Positions 21,278-29,734 of a stretch of 38,019 bases of DNA are shown piece after piece. The notes beneath the pieces are model-generated. The model did no database searches and was not told where the DNA came from. It saw only the letters and a list, made by a program, of their open reading frames with translations. The stretch is from the IMG/VR virus record IMGVR_UViG_3300036766_000220, positions 1 to 38,019 of that record. One strand, given 5' to 3'. Both the position numbers and the translations under genes were made by a program. The first letter of the stretch is position 1. The number at the start of each line of letters is the position of its first letter. Source of the DNA: a virus.

Positions 21278-22968
21278 CAACCGAAACCTTCGTCACTCCC
21301 GGACAGGCCATCTGGACGTGTCCCGCCGGAGTCACGACCGTCAAGGCAGAATTGTGGGCCGGCGGTGGCGGTGGTGGTGGAAACTCGGTTACGTCAGACG
21401 GCGGCGGTGGGGGTGCTGGCGGTGGCTACGGTCAGCTTGACGCTTACACGGTCGTTGCAGGAAGCCTCTATACCTATTTCGTCGGCACGCAGGGCGTGGG
21501 AGTCACGAGCCTTGACGGGACTTCCGGCAGCGCAACGTGGTGGCGTTCTGCCGCAGATTTCGCGGTTCCCGGCGGGCCGTTTGGCGGCGTCAGGGTTGCC
21601 AATGGCGGCCCCGGCGGCGTTGCGATCCTCACGAATGCTGCTGGCTTTGTCGGCACGTTCACCGTCAAGACCAAAGGCGGGGACGGTGGCGCTGGCGTCA
21701 ACAATAATTCAGGCGGTGGGGGCGGCGGCGGTGGTAGCGGCGGCGATACGACCTCTGGCAGCAATGGCGGGGTCGGCACTGCGGGCGCGGGTGGCGCGGG
21801 CGGCGTAGCAGGCACGACGAACGGCGGTATCGGCGGGGTCGGCGGTTCGGGCACCGCCAACGGCATCGCGCCAGTATCCGGTAACGGCGGCGGCGGCGGC
21901 GGATCAGGTGAAGGCGTAGTCAAAGGCGGGGATGGGGCGGTCGGCAAGATCATCCTGAATTACACCGCTGTAACTCCAGCAAGTATCAGCGCGATAGATT
22001 CAAGTGACACGGCGGCAGTCACCGCAGCGAACTGGAGAACGGCTCAGGTAGCTGCGGTCGAAACGACAGATGCTGCATCTGTCAGCGTGACGGTAACAAC
22101 CGGCGCTACGGTCGCGGCAACTGAATCTACCGACACGGCAGCAGTCAGCGGAGCAGCGACGCAACCCGCGAGTATCTCCGCGACTGATTCTAGCGACACG
22201 GCATCGATAGCGGCAACCATAACAACTGGCGCGGCACTGGCTGCGACCGAGACCGGCGATGCTGCGGCGGTAACAGCGGCGAATTGGACTACCGCGCAGC
22301 TCGCCGCCAGCGATTCGAGCGACACGGCGAGCATTACCGCTGATGCAGGATCGGCTGCTACTCAAGTGACCATCGCGGCGACCGACGCCAGCGATACGGC
22401 GGCGCTCTCCACCACAGTAACCACGGGCGCGGCGTTGTCGGCCGCGGACGCCGGCGACACCGCGTCTGTATCAGCTGCCGTTTGGATGACGGCGCAGGTC
22501 GCAGCAGCGGACGGCAGCGATAGCGCTGTAGTCGCGGCGACGGTTACTACCGGCGCAAGTGCTGCGGCCACAGATTCAGCCGACACCGCAACGATCACGG
22601 CGGCGCTTTGGCGAACCGCTGAGATTGCGGCGAACGATGGAAGCGACAGCGCATCCGTTGCAGCGACCGTTACGACAGGCGCGGCAATCGCGGCGATGGA
22701 CGCGAGCGACGTTGCAGAGATTCTAGGCAGCGCGAATGTTGTGGCGAGTATCGAGGCGACGGACGCCAGCGACAGCGCATCACTGAGCGCTGTCAACTGG
22801 ACTACCGCACAGGTTGACACTGACGCATCGAGCGACGTTGTCTCAATAGCTGGCGCTGGGTACGGACTACCGTCTCGGCGCGGCGTATCGATCGAACATC
22901 TTGCGGCGCGGGCGGGCGGTACAGCGAGCCGCAGGCCGGCGCAAACATCAACGGGACGCAGAACATGA
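21274..22968 (+). CDS. glycine-rich and Ser/Thr/Ala-repeat virion fibre or spike
   Basis: A 564-residue fibrous protein. The N-terminal ~35 residues (TFVTPGQAIWTCPAGVTTVK) form the adhesion-type start seen in glycine-rich phage fibres. Residues about 30-225 are runs of Gly with Ala/Ser/Thr, probably a polyglycine sandwich or collagen-like region. From about 230 to 530 come ~20-residue repeats built around AxDxSDTAxxxA and TTGAxxAA alternating with WxTAQ, loaded with Ser and Thr. The basic C terminus ends in RRT. It probably decorates the head or tail and binds a host surface. It is flanked upstream by a Maf-like enzyme gene. Confidence 0.7.
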   Translation: MTTETFVTPGQAIWTCPAGVTTVKAELWAGGGGGGGNSVTSDGGGGGAGGGYGQLDAYTVVAGSLYTYFVGTQGVGVTSLDGTSGSATWWRSAADFAVPGGPFGGVRVANGGPGGVAILTNAAGFVGTFTVKTKGGDGGAGVNNNSGGGGGGGGSGGDTTSGSNGGVGTAGAGGAGGVAGTTNGGIGGVGGSGTANGIAPVSGNGGGGGGSGEGVVKGGDGAVGKIILNYTAVTPASISAIDSSDTAAVTAANWRTAQVAAVETTDAASVSVTVTTGATVAATESTDTAAVSGAATQPASISATDSSDTASIAATITTGAALAATETGDAAAVTAANWTTAQLAASDSSDTASITADAGSAATQVTIAATDASDTAALSTTVTTGAALSAADAGDTASVSAAVWMTAQVAAADGSDSAVVAATVTTGASAAATDSADTATITAALWRTAEIAANDGSDSASVAATVTTGAAIAAMDASDVAEILGSANVVASIEATDASDSASLSAVNWTTAQVDTDASSDVVSIAGAGYGLPSRRGVSIEHLAARAGGTASRRPAQTSTGRRT

Positions 22969-23534
22969 CCTTACGGATCGTTTCTCAGCCGGGCGCGGAA
23001 CCGGCGACGGCCGCGGAAGTCAAGACGGACGCCCGGATCGATACGACCGCGCTAGATACGACGATCGATCTGCTGATTACCGCCGCGCGCAAGGTTGCGG
23101 AAGATCGCACGGGACGCGCTTTCATCACGCAGACGTGGGAACTGGTGCTAGACACTTTCCCGTCGAACGAGATCGAAATCGGGATGCTGCCGATCCAGTT
23201 AATCACATCGGTCAAGTATTACGACAGCGCCAACGTGCTGCAAACGATGGCGGCAGCAGATTATGCGCTCGATGATGACACGCTGCCGGGCTGGGTGCTG
23301 CCCGCTTACGGTGTCTCGTGGCCTTCGACCTACGATATCGCGAACGCGGTTATCATCCGCTTCATTGCGGGCTACGGCGCCGCCGCGGCCGATGTGCCGG
23401 CAGAACTGCGCATGTGGATTCGCGCACAAGCGGCGCTGGCAGCGCGCAATCCCGATGGACTGCTCGATGGTCGGGCAGCACCGATCCCGTTCATTGACGG
23501 CCTGCTCGACAGCTATCGGCTGCGGTGGATTTGA
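22965..23534 (+). CDS. head-tail connector (HK97 gp6-like)
   Basis: A 189-residue connector that joins the portal ring to the neck. Features are the LDTTIDLLITAARKVAEDRTGR helix region (about 29-50), a short beta pair, and LRMWIRAQAALAARNPDGLL near the end, in line with the gp6-like family. In simpler HK97-type phages this gene directly follows the capsid gene; here it lies 6 kb away. ATGA overlap with the fibre gene couples them. Confidence 0.8.
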   Translation: MTLRIVSQPGAEPATAAEVKTDARIDTTALDTTIDLLITAARKVAEDRTGRAFITQTWELVLDTFPSNEIEIGMLPIQLITSVKYYDSANVLQTMAAADYALDDDTLPGWVLPAYGVSWPSTYDIANAVIIRFIAGYGAAAADVPAELRMWIRAQAALAARNPDGLLDGRAAPIPFIDGLLDSYRLRWI

Positions 23535-23869
23535 TGCGTATCCCGCTCAACGACCGGGTCTTGATCGAGCAGAAATCGGTGACGCAGGATGCAACCTATG
23601 GCACGCAGGTCGTCACCTGGACCCAACTTGCAACCGTGTGGGCGGATGTCGAGGACGTGCTGCCGTCGCGCTCGGAAGCGGTGCGCCAGGGTTTACAGGT
23701 CGCGCGCAATCAGACGCGGATTCGCTACATTTACCGCACCGACATTGATAGCAGCATGCGGATGACCCATCTCAGGAGCGTGAATCGCGTGTTTCAAATC
23801 GTCGGCGGTCCGGCCGAACTCGGGGCCAAAGAATATAGTGAAGTAATGTGCGAGTCGATCAGTTCGTGA
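23534..23869 (+). CDS. head closure protein (SPP1 gp16-like family)
   Basis: A 111-residue beta-rich protein with RIPLNDRVLIEQKSVTQD at the start and WADVEDVLPSRSEAV in the middle, a typical head-tail joining or closure protein pattern. ATG 23534 overlaps the connector stop (TGATG). It seals the portal after packaging and links to the tail. Confidence 0.75.
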   Translation: MRIPLNDRVLIEQKSVTQDATYGTQVVTWTQLATVWADVEDVLPSRSEAVRQGLQVARNQTRIRYIYRTDIDSSMRMTHLRSVNRVFQIVGGPAELGAKEYSEVMCESISS

Positions 23870-24123
23870 GCGAAGATAATCCGCTGTCCGTCTTCGAGTT
23901 TTCGAATGTGGTCAGATTGCGCGCTGGTGACGTGGTGCTGTTCCGTTGCCCGAAACCTTTGACCGGCAAGCAGCGCTCGGGCGCTGAAGAAGTTCTGAAT
24001 GCAGTTTTTCCCGACAATGAAACCATGATCCTCGACGGCGGGCAGGACATCGCGGTATTGCGGCCGGAGCCGGGGTTCATCGCTCGGACTATAAACAGAC
24101 TGTTTTTCAGGAAGGCACACTGA
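23866..24123 (+). CDS. small structural or neck protein (85 aa)
   Basis: An 85-residue protein with an open reading that starts with GTG at 23866 overlapping the closure-protein stop; a GTG at 23848 would extend it by six residues. The sequence is beta-rich with hydrophobic C terminus. No family is recognised. It ends overlapping the ATG of the next gene. Likely neck-assembly related. Confidence 0.6.
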   Translation: MSEDNPLSVFEFSNVVRLRAGDVVLFRCPKPLTGKQRSGAEEVLNAVFPDNETMILDGGQDIAVLRPEPGFIARTINRLFFRKAH

Positions 24124-24686
24124 TGGCTGAGATCGTCCACGTCAAGGGCCTTTCCGATCTCAACAAGTTTTTGCAGGAGTTGCCTGTCAAGCTCGAGCGG
24201 AACGTGCTGCGCGGCGCGCTGCGTGCCGGCGTGAAACCGATCAAAGCTGCTGCGGTTGCCGCCTGTCCTGTCGGTGAGCCGAGCGCGGAAGGCAAGCGGC
24301 TGTATGGTCATTACAAAGGGGCCTTGCGCGACAGCATCCGCATTACCACTCGCAGCAAGGGCGGCAGGGTCACCGCGAGCGTCATGGCCGGCGGCAAGAC
24401 GAAGAAAGGCGCGGATGTTTTCTACGCGCACATGATCGAATTTACCGGGGCGGTGGCGCACGTGATCAAAGCGCCGTTCTGGAAAGGGGTGAAGGCGCTT
24501 TTCATTGGCGGGCGTTTTCTGAAATCGGTACACCATCCGGGCATGCGCGCAAAACCGTTCATGCGCCCGGCGCTCGACGCCCAGGCACAAAATGCCGTGA
24601 TCGCCTCGGCTGAATACATGAAAAAACGCCTCGCCACGAAAGAGGGGCTGGATACCTCCGGTGTGCTGATCGAGGGCGACACGTGA
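24123..24686 (+). CDS. HK97 gp10-like tail/neck protein
   Basis: A 187-residue protein of the HK97 gp10 family: LSDLNKFLQELPVKLER near 10-26, then RGALRAGVKPIKAAAVAACPVG, a beta hairpin region, and the closing HPGMRAKPFMRPALD near 139-153. It lies between closure and tail terminator genes, as expected for a tail completion component. Confidence 0.85.
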   Translation: MAEIVHVKGLSDLNKFLQELPVKLERNVLRGALRAGVKPIKAAAVAACPVGEPSAEGKRLYGHYKGALRDSIRITTRSKGGRVTASVMAGGKTKKGADVFYAHMIEFTGAVAHVIKAPFWKGVKALFIGGRFLKSVHHPGMRAKPFMRPALDAQAQNAVIASAEYMKKRLATKEGLDTSGVLIEGDT

Positions 24687-25114
24687 GCGGCGTCAGCGTG
24701 ATCTGGTATTTGCTGAAGACCAATGCTCCGGTCCTGGCCGTTGTCCCCGCCGCTCGCATCATGGCAGGCAAGCTGCCGCTCAATACCGTGCTGCCCGCTA
24801 TCTCCGTGACGCAGATCAGCAGCGTACCGTTCAACCTGATTCGCGCGAACGAAACGAACAAACTGCACACCGACCGCGTGCAGGTAACGCCGCTGGTCAA
24901 GGGCCAGGAAGGTTTTCCCCAGGGACTCGGCCGGCCCGGCGTGTATGCGTTGTTGAAATTGATCCTGGCGGCGTGCCCGAGCCAGAGGGGGCCGGTGAAT
25001 TCGATCAGCGTGGACAGCATCACGCCTGACATCGAGGGGCCGGATTTAGACGACGAGGCGAACGCGATCTACAGCGGATCAAGGGATTTTCTTGTGCGCT
25101 GGATAGGCGCGTAG
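24683..25114 (+). CDS. tail terminator protein (DUF3168-like)
   Basis: A 143-residue protein starting with GTG at 24683 (GTGA overlap). Features are a short N-terminal helix, LPAISVTQISSVPFN, and a DRVQVTPLVKG strand, a layout like the tail terminator proteins that cap the tail tube and set tail length. Family recognition is by context and pattern only. Confidence 0.7.
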   Translation: MSGVSVIWYLLKTNAPVLAVVPAARIMAGKLPLNTVLPAISVTQISSVPFNLIRANETNKLHTDRVQVTPLVKGQEGFPQGLGRPGVYALLKLILAACPSQRGPVNSISVDSITPDIEGPDLDDEANAIYSGSRDFLVRWIGA

Positions 25115-25131
25115 TCTGGTGGGGAATCGTG

Positions 25132-25686
25132 ATGACGACGAGATGGGATGTCCCGAATGATCTATGGGCCGGCGAAACCATCGCCGTCCTGGCTGGCGGC
25201 CTTGGCCTGACGCAGGAATTGGCCGACAGCGTGCGCCATCACAAGCGCATCGTGGTCCGCCGCGCGTTCCGCCTCGCGCCCGACGCCGACATGCTGGTGG
25301 CGCTCGACGGCCCGATCGGGAGCGCGGACGATTCGTTCTGGGAAGACGCGAAGAATTTTCCCGGGGTGCGCATCTGCGGGACCGAATGCGATGTCGACGC
25401 GTTGTATCCCGGATTGATGTACGAGCGGGTCGTGATCGGGCCGGCGCACGTCATTGAAATCCGCAACAATGCCTTGGCCGCAATTCGTATTGCGGAGCAG
25501 GCCGGAGCCATCAGGATATTGCTGCTCGGCTTCGACCCCGAGAGGTACGAGAAACTCCACGCCCATACCGGGTTCTTCGGTTTCATCCAGGGTCTTGAGC
25601 AGATCACCGCCGAGCTGCGCGCGAAAGGGATCGAGGTCGAGCGGATCGAGTCTACAAAAGAGATTCACGGCGGCGAGCCCGCTTAA
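25132..25686 (+). CDS. short Maf/DUF115-like protein upstream of tail tube gene
   Basis: A 184-residue Rossmann-type protein. It keeps the same positional pattern as the other two: a Gly-rich loop AGGLGL at 21-26, VALDG at 56-60, RNNALAAIRIA at 111-121, and LLLGFD at 130-135. The nucleotide loop is less canonical (no GPSL) and the protein is shorter, so it may be a minimal or partner subunit. The ATG at 25132 has GGGGA upstream. Its place just before the major tail protein gene suggests it acts on the tail or its neighbours. Confidence 0.65.
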   Translation: MTTRWDVPNDLWAGETIAVLAGGLGLTQELADSVRHHKRIVVRRAFRLAPDADMLVALDGPIGSADDSFWEDAKNFPGVRICGTECDVDALYPGLMYERVVIGPAHVIEIRNNALAAIRIAEQAGAIRILLLGFDPERYEKLHAHTGFFGFIQGLEQITAELRAKGIEVERIESTKEIHGGEPA

Positions 25687-25786
25687 AAACGCAAGCGAAA
25701 TTAAGTTTTTCAGGCACTCCGCTTGAGCCCCGGCGGCGGATGCTCTAAAAGGTGTTCAACGCAGGGGCATATGAAAGGAAATCACT

Positions 25787-26248
25787 ATGGCTGCTCACAC
25801 CGCAGTTGCATCGCACACCGACGCGATTTATTCCGTCAGCGCGGGCCTTCCGGGAACCTACGATGCCTCAGGCTATGGCGCGACCACCATCGCATGGACA
25901 GTCGTCGGCAAGGTATCCGATTTTCTGCCCTATGGCAGCCGCCGGTCGATTAATGAATTTGTGCCCATCGCTGGCGCGGTCGAGTACACGAAAGGCGCGC
26001 CGCGTTACGGCCAAGGCGATATGCTGATGGGGGATGTCCCCGCCGACGCCGGGCAGGTGATCCTCAAGGCGGCCGAGGCCTCGGCGAATCATTACTCGCT
26101 CAAAATTGTCTACCCGGACAGCGAGACGCATTATCTCGACATCATCGTCGCGGCGTGGACACTCAGTGGCGGCCATGAAGGCGCGCCGATGGTGAGGACC
26201 GCAACGCTCGGCATCTGCAAGGCGCCGGTCGTCGTGGCTGCTTCGTAA
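25787..26248 (+). CDS. major tail tube protein
   Basis: A 153-residue beta-rich protein with a good AAAGGA ribosome site and a 100-base gap before it. Sequence features are an N-terminal strand pair, WTVVGKVSDFLPYG, a long beta stretch (TKGAPRYGQGDMLMG) and a C-terminal IVAAWTLSGGHEG strand, consistent with tail-tube folds. It precedes a large hairpin and the tail chaperone gene, which is the usual place for the tube protein. Confidence 0.8.
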   Translation: MAAHTAVASHTDAIYSVSAGLPGTYDASGYGATTIAWTVVGKVSDFLPYGSRRSINEFVPIAGAVEYTKGAPRYGQGDMLMGDVPADAGQVILKAAEASANHYSLKIVYPDSETHYLDIIVAAWTLSGGHEGAPMVRTATLGICKAPVVVAAS

Positions 26249-26258
26249 TCGGGCGCAA

Positions 26259-26318
26259 GCCCAACCCCGCACCGACCCGGCCCGCGGCGTCCCTTTCGTG
26301 GGGACACGCGGGTTGGGC
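26259..26318 (+). other. long nested RNA hairpin between tail tube and chaperone genes
   Basis: GCCCAACCC (26259-26267) pairs with GGGTTGGGC (26310-26318) and extends through GC/GC after one bulge; an inner stem GTCCC/GGGAC (26289-26305) sits inside. No U-run follows, so it is not a normal terminator. It may stabilise the abundant tail-tube transcript or pause transcription. Confidence 0.75.
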
Positions 26319-26349
26319 ACGGGCAAAATACTTCCACGAAAGGTAAAGA

Positions 26350-26790
26350 ATGGAACCCGATTTTGACATATCGAAGTACGAGCTTGAGGAAACGGCGACG
26401 CTCACCGTGCAGAACGCGAAAGGCGACGATGACCTGATTGGCGCCGACGGCAAGAACCCGGTCACCATCGAACTCTATGGGTCAGGCAGCCGGCAGGCGA
26501 TCAAGGCGCTGCACCGGGCGGGACAGCAGGCGCAGCTACGTTTCCAGGCCTTGTTCCGCGGCAAGGTGGACAAGCGCGCCGCGGAAGACGCCGACGCAGA
26601 GATGGTTGAGAAGTTGGTGGCCTGCACCAAGGCGATCAACAATTTTCCGATCGAGCCGAAATCGTTGTATTCGAATCCGAAGCTCGGCTACATCACCAAG
26701 GCCGTGATCAAGTTCCTGGATGACGACGGCAATTTCGCGAAGCCCTCTTCGGCGAGCTCGCCCTCTACGTTCGGCAACTCGCTTACCTGA
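26350..26790 (+). CDS. tail assembly chaperone (G-like)
   Basis: A 146-residue chaperone protein needed for tail assembly; AAAGGT precedes its ATG. It is followed by an overlapping reading in the -1 frame, as in the lambda G/GT pair. The first half is beta-rich, followed by a helical segment about 48-100. It ends soon after a low-complexity Ser/Pro stretch (SSASSPSTF) that probably exists because the same bases also encode the fused frame. Confidence 0.75.
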   Translation: MEPDFDISKYELEETATLTVQNAKGDDDLIGADGKNPVTIELYGSGSRQAIKALHRAGQQAQLRFQALFRGKVDKRAAEDADAEMVEKLVACTKAINNFPIEPKSLYSNPKLGYITKAVIKFLDDDGNFAKPSSASSPSTFGNSLT

Positions 26791-27239
26791 ACACCGCGCC
26801 GGAGAGGGCGAAGCACGACAAGTCCGAGACGCCGCCGATCTCGCGCCTGGAACGATTGCGGCGCGACTGGACGCCTGAATGGGCGGGCTGGGTTTCCGGA
26901 TCGACCGTTGAGGCGCTGCGGGCCGACTACATGCCCGATATGCCGCCGCTGGAACGCGGCGCTTATCTCATCAACTATCTGTTCCAGATAGGTCCCGTCA
27001 TGGCCGCCGGGATGGGGGCGGGGCCGATCACGCACGGCGAATTGCTGGCGTGGCAGGAGAACGTGGGGGTCGATCTCAAGCCGTGGGAGATCAGTTTCCT
27101 GCGGCGGTTGTCGGGTGAATACCTGGTTGAATCGCACAAGGCCGAGAAACGGGGTGCCCAAGCGCCGTGGCTCCCGGCGGACGCTAAACCTGAAGTCTCG
27201 GATACGCAGCGCGCGATCCGCGTATTGGCAAATCTCTAG
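26724..27239 (+). CDS. tail chaperone extension (T-like), probable -1 frameshift product
   Basis: An open reading in the -1 frame, bounded on the left by TGA at 26721-26723 and overlapping the G-like gene to 26790. Its first residues (EALFGELALYVRQLAYL, from 26739) are protein-like although no start codon is in frame before TTG 26856. That favours ribosomal frameshifting in 26724-26790 over independent initiation. No canonical X XXY YYZ heptamer is visible; the AAT TTC GCG codons at 26731-26739 are the only weak candidate. The protein after the switch is ~165 residues, as in GT. Confidence 0.65.
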   Translation, partial: RRQFREALFGELALYVRQLAYLNTAPERAKHDKSETPPISRLERLRRDWTPEWAGWVSGSTVEALRADYMPDMPPLERGAYLINYLFQIGPVMAAGMGAGPITHGELLAWQENVGVDLKPWEISFLRRLSGEYLVESHKAEKRGAQAPWLPADAKPEVSDTQRAIRVLANL

Positions 27240-27248
27240 GAAAAAGTC

Positions 27249-29114
27249 ATGGCGCTTGCCGGCACTCTCGAGATCCAGATGCTCGCCAACATGGCGCGCC
27301 TGCAGACCGACATGAACCAGGCGAAGACCGTTGTCGGCAGCGCGATGGCGAACATCGAGAGCACGGTCGCCAGCGCCAAAGCCGCGCTCGGCGCGCTCGG
27401 CATCGGGCTCGGCGTCGGTTATTTCGTGTCGCTGATCAAAGGCTCGATCGACGCGGCCGACCATCTGGACAAGCTCCACAAGTCCACCAATATCTCGGTC
27501 GAAGACCTGGCGGGGCTGAGTCTGCTGGCGCGGCAAACCGGCACCGATATCGACGGTCTCGCCAAGGGCATCAACAAGATGTCGGTCGAGATAGGCAAGG
27601 ACCCCGAGAAGTTCCGCGCGCTCGGCGTCACCGCCAAGGACAACAAGGAGGCGTTCAAGCAGCTTGCCGATATTTTCAACCTGCTGCCGGATATCCAGCA
27701 GCGCAACGCATTGGCGCAGGCCGTGTTTGCCAAATCGTGGGCCGAGATGGCGCCCGCGCTGTCCGAGGGCGGCAAGAAAATCGGCGAGGTCATCGACAAG
27801 GGAGCGAAGCTCTCCGGCGTGACCGAGGAAATGGTGCAGCAGGCGCATGCGCTTAATAATAAGTGGGCCGAGCTGCATGGCACCGGCGGACTGTTGACGC
27901 GGTTGACCGGGCCGATGCTGCCGCTGCTGAATTCGCTCGCGGATAGCATGTTGGATGTCGGCAAAAAAACCGATGGAGCCACTTCTGCATTTCAGCCACT
28001 GGCAGAAATTCTGAGAGTGCTCCTTATTCTGGGGGCGAACGTGATATTCACCTTCGAGACGATCGGCAAGGATATTGCGCGCGCGGTCGAAAACGTAAAG
28101 CTGATCGCCAAAGGGGATTTCGCCGGATCGCGCGCTCTCGGCGAAATGTTCCGCAAGGACGCCGAGGCGGCGCGCAAGGCGCTCGACGCTTACGAAAAGA
28201 AAATCATGGGGCTCGGACTGACCGGCACGGCGGCGCCAGGCGCGCCGCTTCCCGATCCGGCCGCCGCCGCCGCCGCGGCTGCCAGGGCCGCCGCGTTTCT
28301 GAACAAGGACAAGGCGGTAAAGGATCGCACGGCCGAATACGAACGCGCGGCGCGCGCGATGGTCGAGGGCGAAGAGCAGGCCGCCAGGGATATCACCGAG
28401 GCGTGGAAGGCGTGGGAAGACATCCAGCTCAAGAACCACAATGACATGACCGCCGCCTGGACTCTCAACTGGAAACAGGTGTTCGACACCATCGACCAGG
28501 AGCAGGCCGACGCGATCGAGCAGGGACGGCAGTATCTCGAAGCGCTCAACAAGGACGCGAAGAAAAACGATGAGATATTCCGCCAGCTCGGCCTCACCTT
28601 CAGCTCCGCGTTCGGGCAACTGATCACCGCCGGCGGCACGGCGGGCGACGTCATGCGCGCATTCGGCAAGGACATCGCTCAACTGATCGCGAAAATCACC
28701 ATCCTCGAGCCGCTCGCCGAGAATTTGAGAAAGATTTTCAAGGACATGGGGGGCGCCGGCGGGAGCAGCATTCTGGACTGGTTTCGCGGCGGAGGCTCCA
28801 ATAGCGGTGTCGGACACGTCGATACCATCTCGGCTGAACTCGCCGCCGGCAACATCATGGGGCCGTACGCGACCGGAACGAATTACGTGCCGCGCACCGG
28901 CCTGGCATGGGTCGACCGCGGCGAGATCATTACTCCGGCCGCAGAAAACCGCGCCGGCGGAAGCGGTGGCGTGCAGAATATTTTCTACGTCGACATGTCC
29001 GGAGCCTATCCGGAATCGATGCGGGATCTGCGCAAGCTGGTCGTATCCGTCAACGGCTCGGTGGAGTCTCGCGCGCTGAACGTAATGAAACAGGCCCGTG
29101 TGCGCGGCGCGTAA
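27249..29114 (+). CDS. tail tape measure protein
   Basis: A 621-residue protein that sets tail length and is injected with the DNA. A ~60-residue helical N terminus leads into a GVGYFVSLIKGSIDAADHL membrane-active segment (about 55-75) and long alpha-helical stretches with Ala runs (around 338-350). The Gly/Asp-rich end (GGAGGSSILDWF) precedes a short C-terminal domain. At about 0.15 nm per residue, it predicts a tail of roughly 90 nm, short for a siphophage but within the usual range. Confidence 0.9.
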   Translation: MALAGTLEIQMLANMARLQTDMNQAKTVVGSAMANIESTVASAKAALGALGIGLGVGYFVSLIKGSIDAADHLDKLHKSTNISVEDLAGLSLLARQTGTDIDGLAKGINKMSVEIGKDPEKFRALGVTAKDNKEAFKQLADIFNLLPDIQQRNALAQAVFAKSWAEMAPALSEGGKKIGEVIDKGAKLSGVTEEMVQQAHALNNKWAELHGTGGLLTRLTGPMLPLLNSLADSMLDVGKKTDGATSAFQPLAEILRVLLILGANVIFTFETIGKDIARAVENVKLIAKGDFAGSRALGEMFRKDAEAARKALDAYEKKIMGLGLTGTAAPGAPLPDPAAAAAAAARAAAFLNKDKAVKDRTAEYERAARAMVEGEEQAARDITEAWKAWEDIQLKNHNDMTAAWTLNWKQVFDTIDQEQADAIEQGRQYLEALNKDAKKNDEIFRQLGLTFSSAFGQLITAGGTAGDVMRAFGKDIAQLIAKITILEPLAENLRKIFKDMGGAGGSSILDWFRGGGSNSGVGHVDTISAELAAGNIMGPYATGTNYVPRTGLAWVDRGEIITPAAENRAGGSGGVQNIFYVDMSGAYPESMRDLRKLVVSVNGSVESRALNVMKQARVRGA

Positions 29115-29734
29115 TGGCGATCATTTACCCGATCACGCCGCCCGCCAGCGGAGTCGCGCGCATGACGTTTCGCATGGTCGACGTGGTCGGCGTGGGGACA
29201 TCTCCTTACACGCTGTCGGATGAAATTTTCGAACACCAGGGCAAACGGTTTGCCGTGGATGTGGATGTGCGCAGACTGGAGCGCGCCGATGCCGAGGAGT
29301 GGATCGGGGGGTTTCTCGCTCCTCTCAATGGCCGAAAAGGGACTTTTCTTCTGGGCGATCCCTATAGTCTCGTGGCGCGCGGGGCGCTGGGCGGCGCGCC
29401 GCTGGTCAAAGGTGCAGGCCAGCTCGGCCAAGTGCTCGCCATTGGCGGCTGTTCGAACAACATCACCAATTGGCTGCGCAAGGGCGACTGGGTGCAGCTC
29501 GGGACCGGTTCGTCCGCGCGGCTGCATAAGAGTATGTCGGATGTCAACACGAACGGGAGCGGCGAGGCGTCGCTCGATTTGTGGCCCGGTTTTGCGGTCG
29601 CGCCCGCGGACAATGCGCCGCTGATTTTCAACAACGCCGTCGGGGTGTGGAGGCTCGCGGCGAACGAACGCGGCTGGAACGTCGACAATGCAATCCAGTA
29701 TGGCATCAACTTCACTGCGTTCAGTCTGCCATGA
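29114..29734 (+). CDS. minor/distal tail protein
   Basis: A 206-residue protein of the minor tail type: opening PITPPASGVARMTFRMVDVVGV, then RADAEEWIGGFLAPLNGRKGTFLLGDP, a common motif among distal or minor tail proteins after the tape measure gene. The ATG at 29114 overlaps the tape measure stop (TAATG). It probably forms part of the tail tip base. Confidence 0.75.
   Translation: MAIIYPITPPASGVARMTFRMVDVVGVGTSPYTLSDEIFEHQGKRFAVDVDVRRLERADAEEWIGGFLAPLNGRKGTFLLGDPYSLVARGALGGAPLVKGAGQLGQVLAIGGCSNNITNWLRKGDWVQLGTGSSARLHKSMSDVNTNGSGEASLDLWPGFAVAPADNAPLIFNNAVGVWRLAANERGWNVDNAIQYGINFTAFSLP

Noticed and set aside
20006-21280. 424-codon leftward reading antisense to the Maf-like gene.
   Set aside because: The plus-strand gene has family motifs; the antisense reading has none.
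26688-28817. 709-codon leftward open reading antisense to the tape measure gene.
   Set aside because: It mirrors a well-supported gene; GC-rich codon bias keeps the opposite strand open. Composition is Arg/His/Gln-rich without domains.
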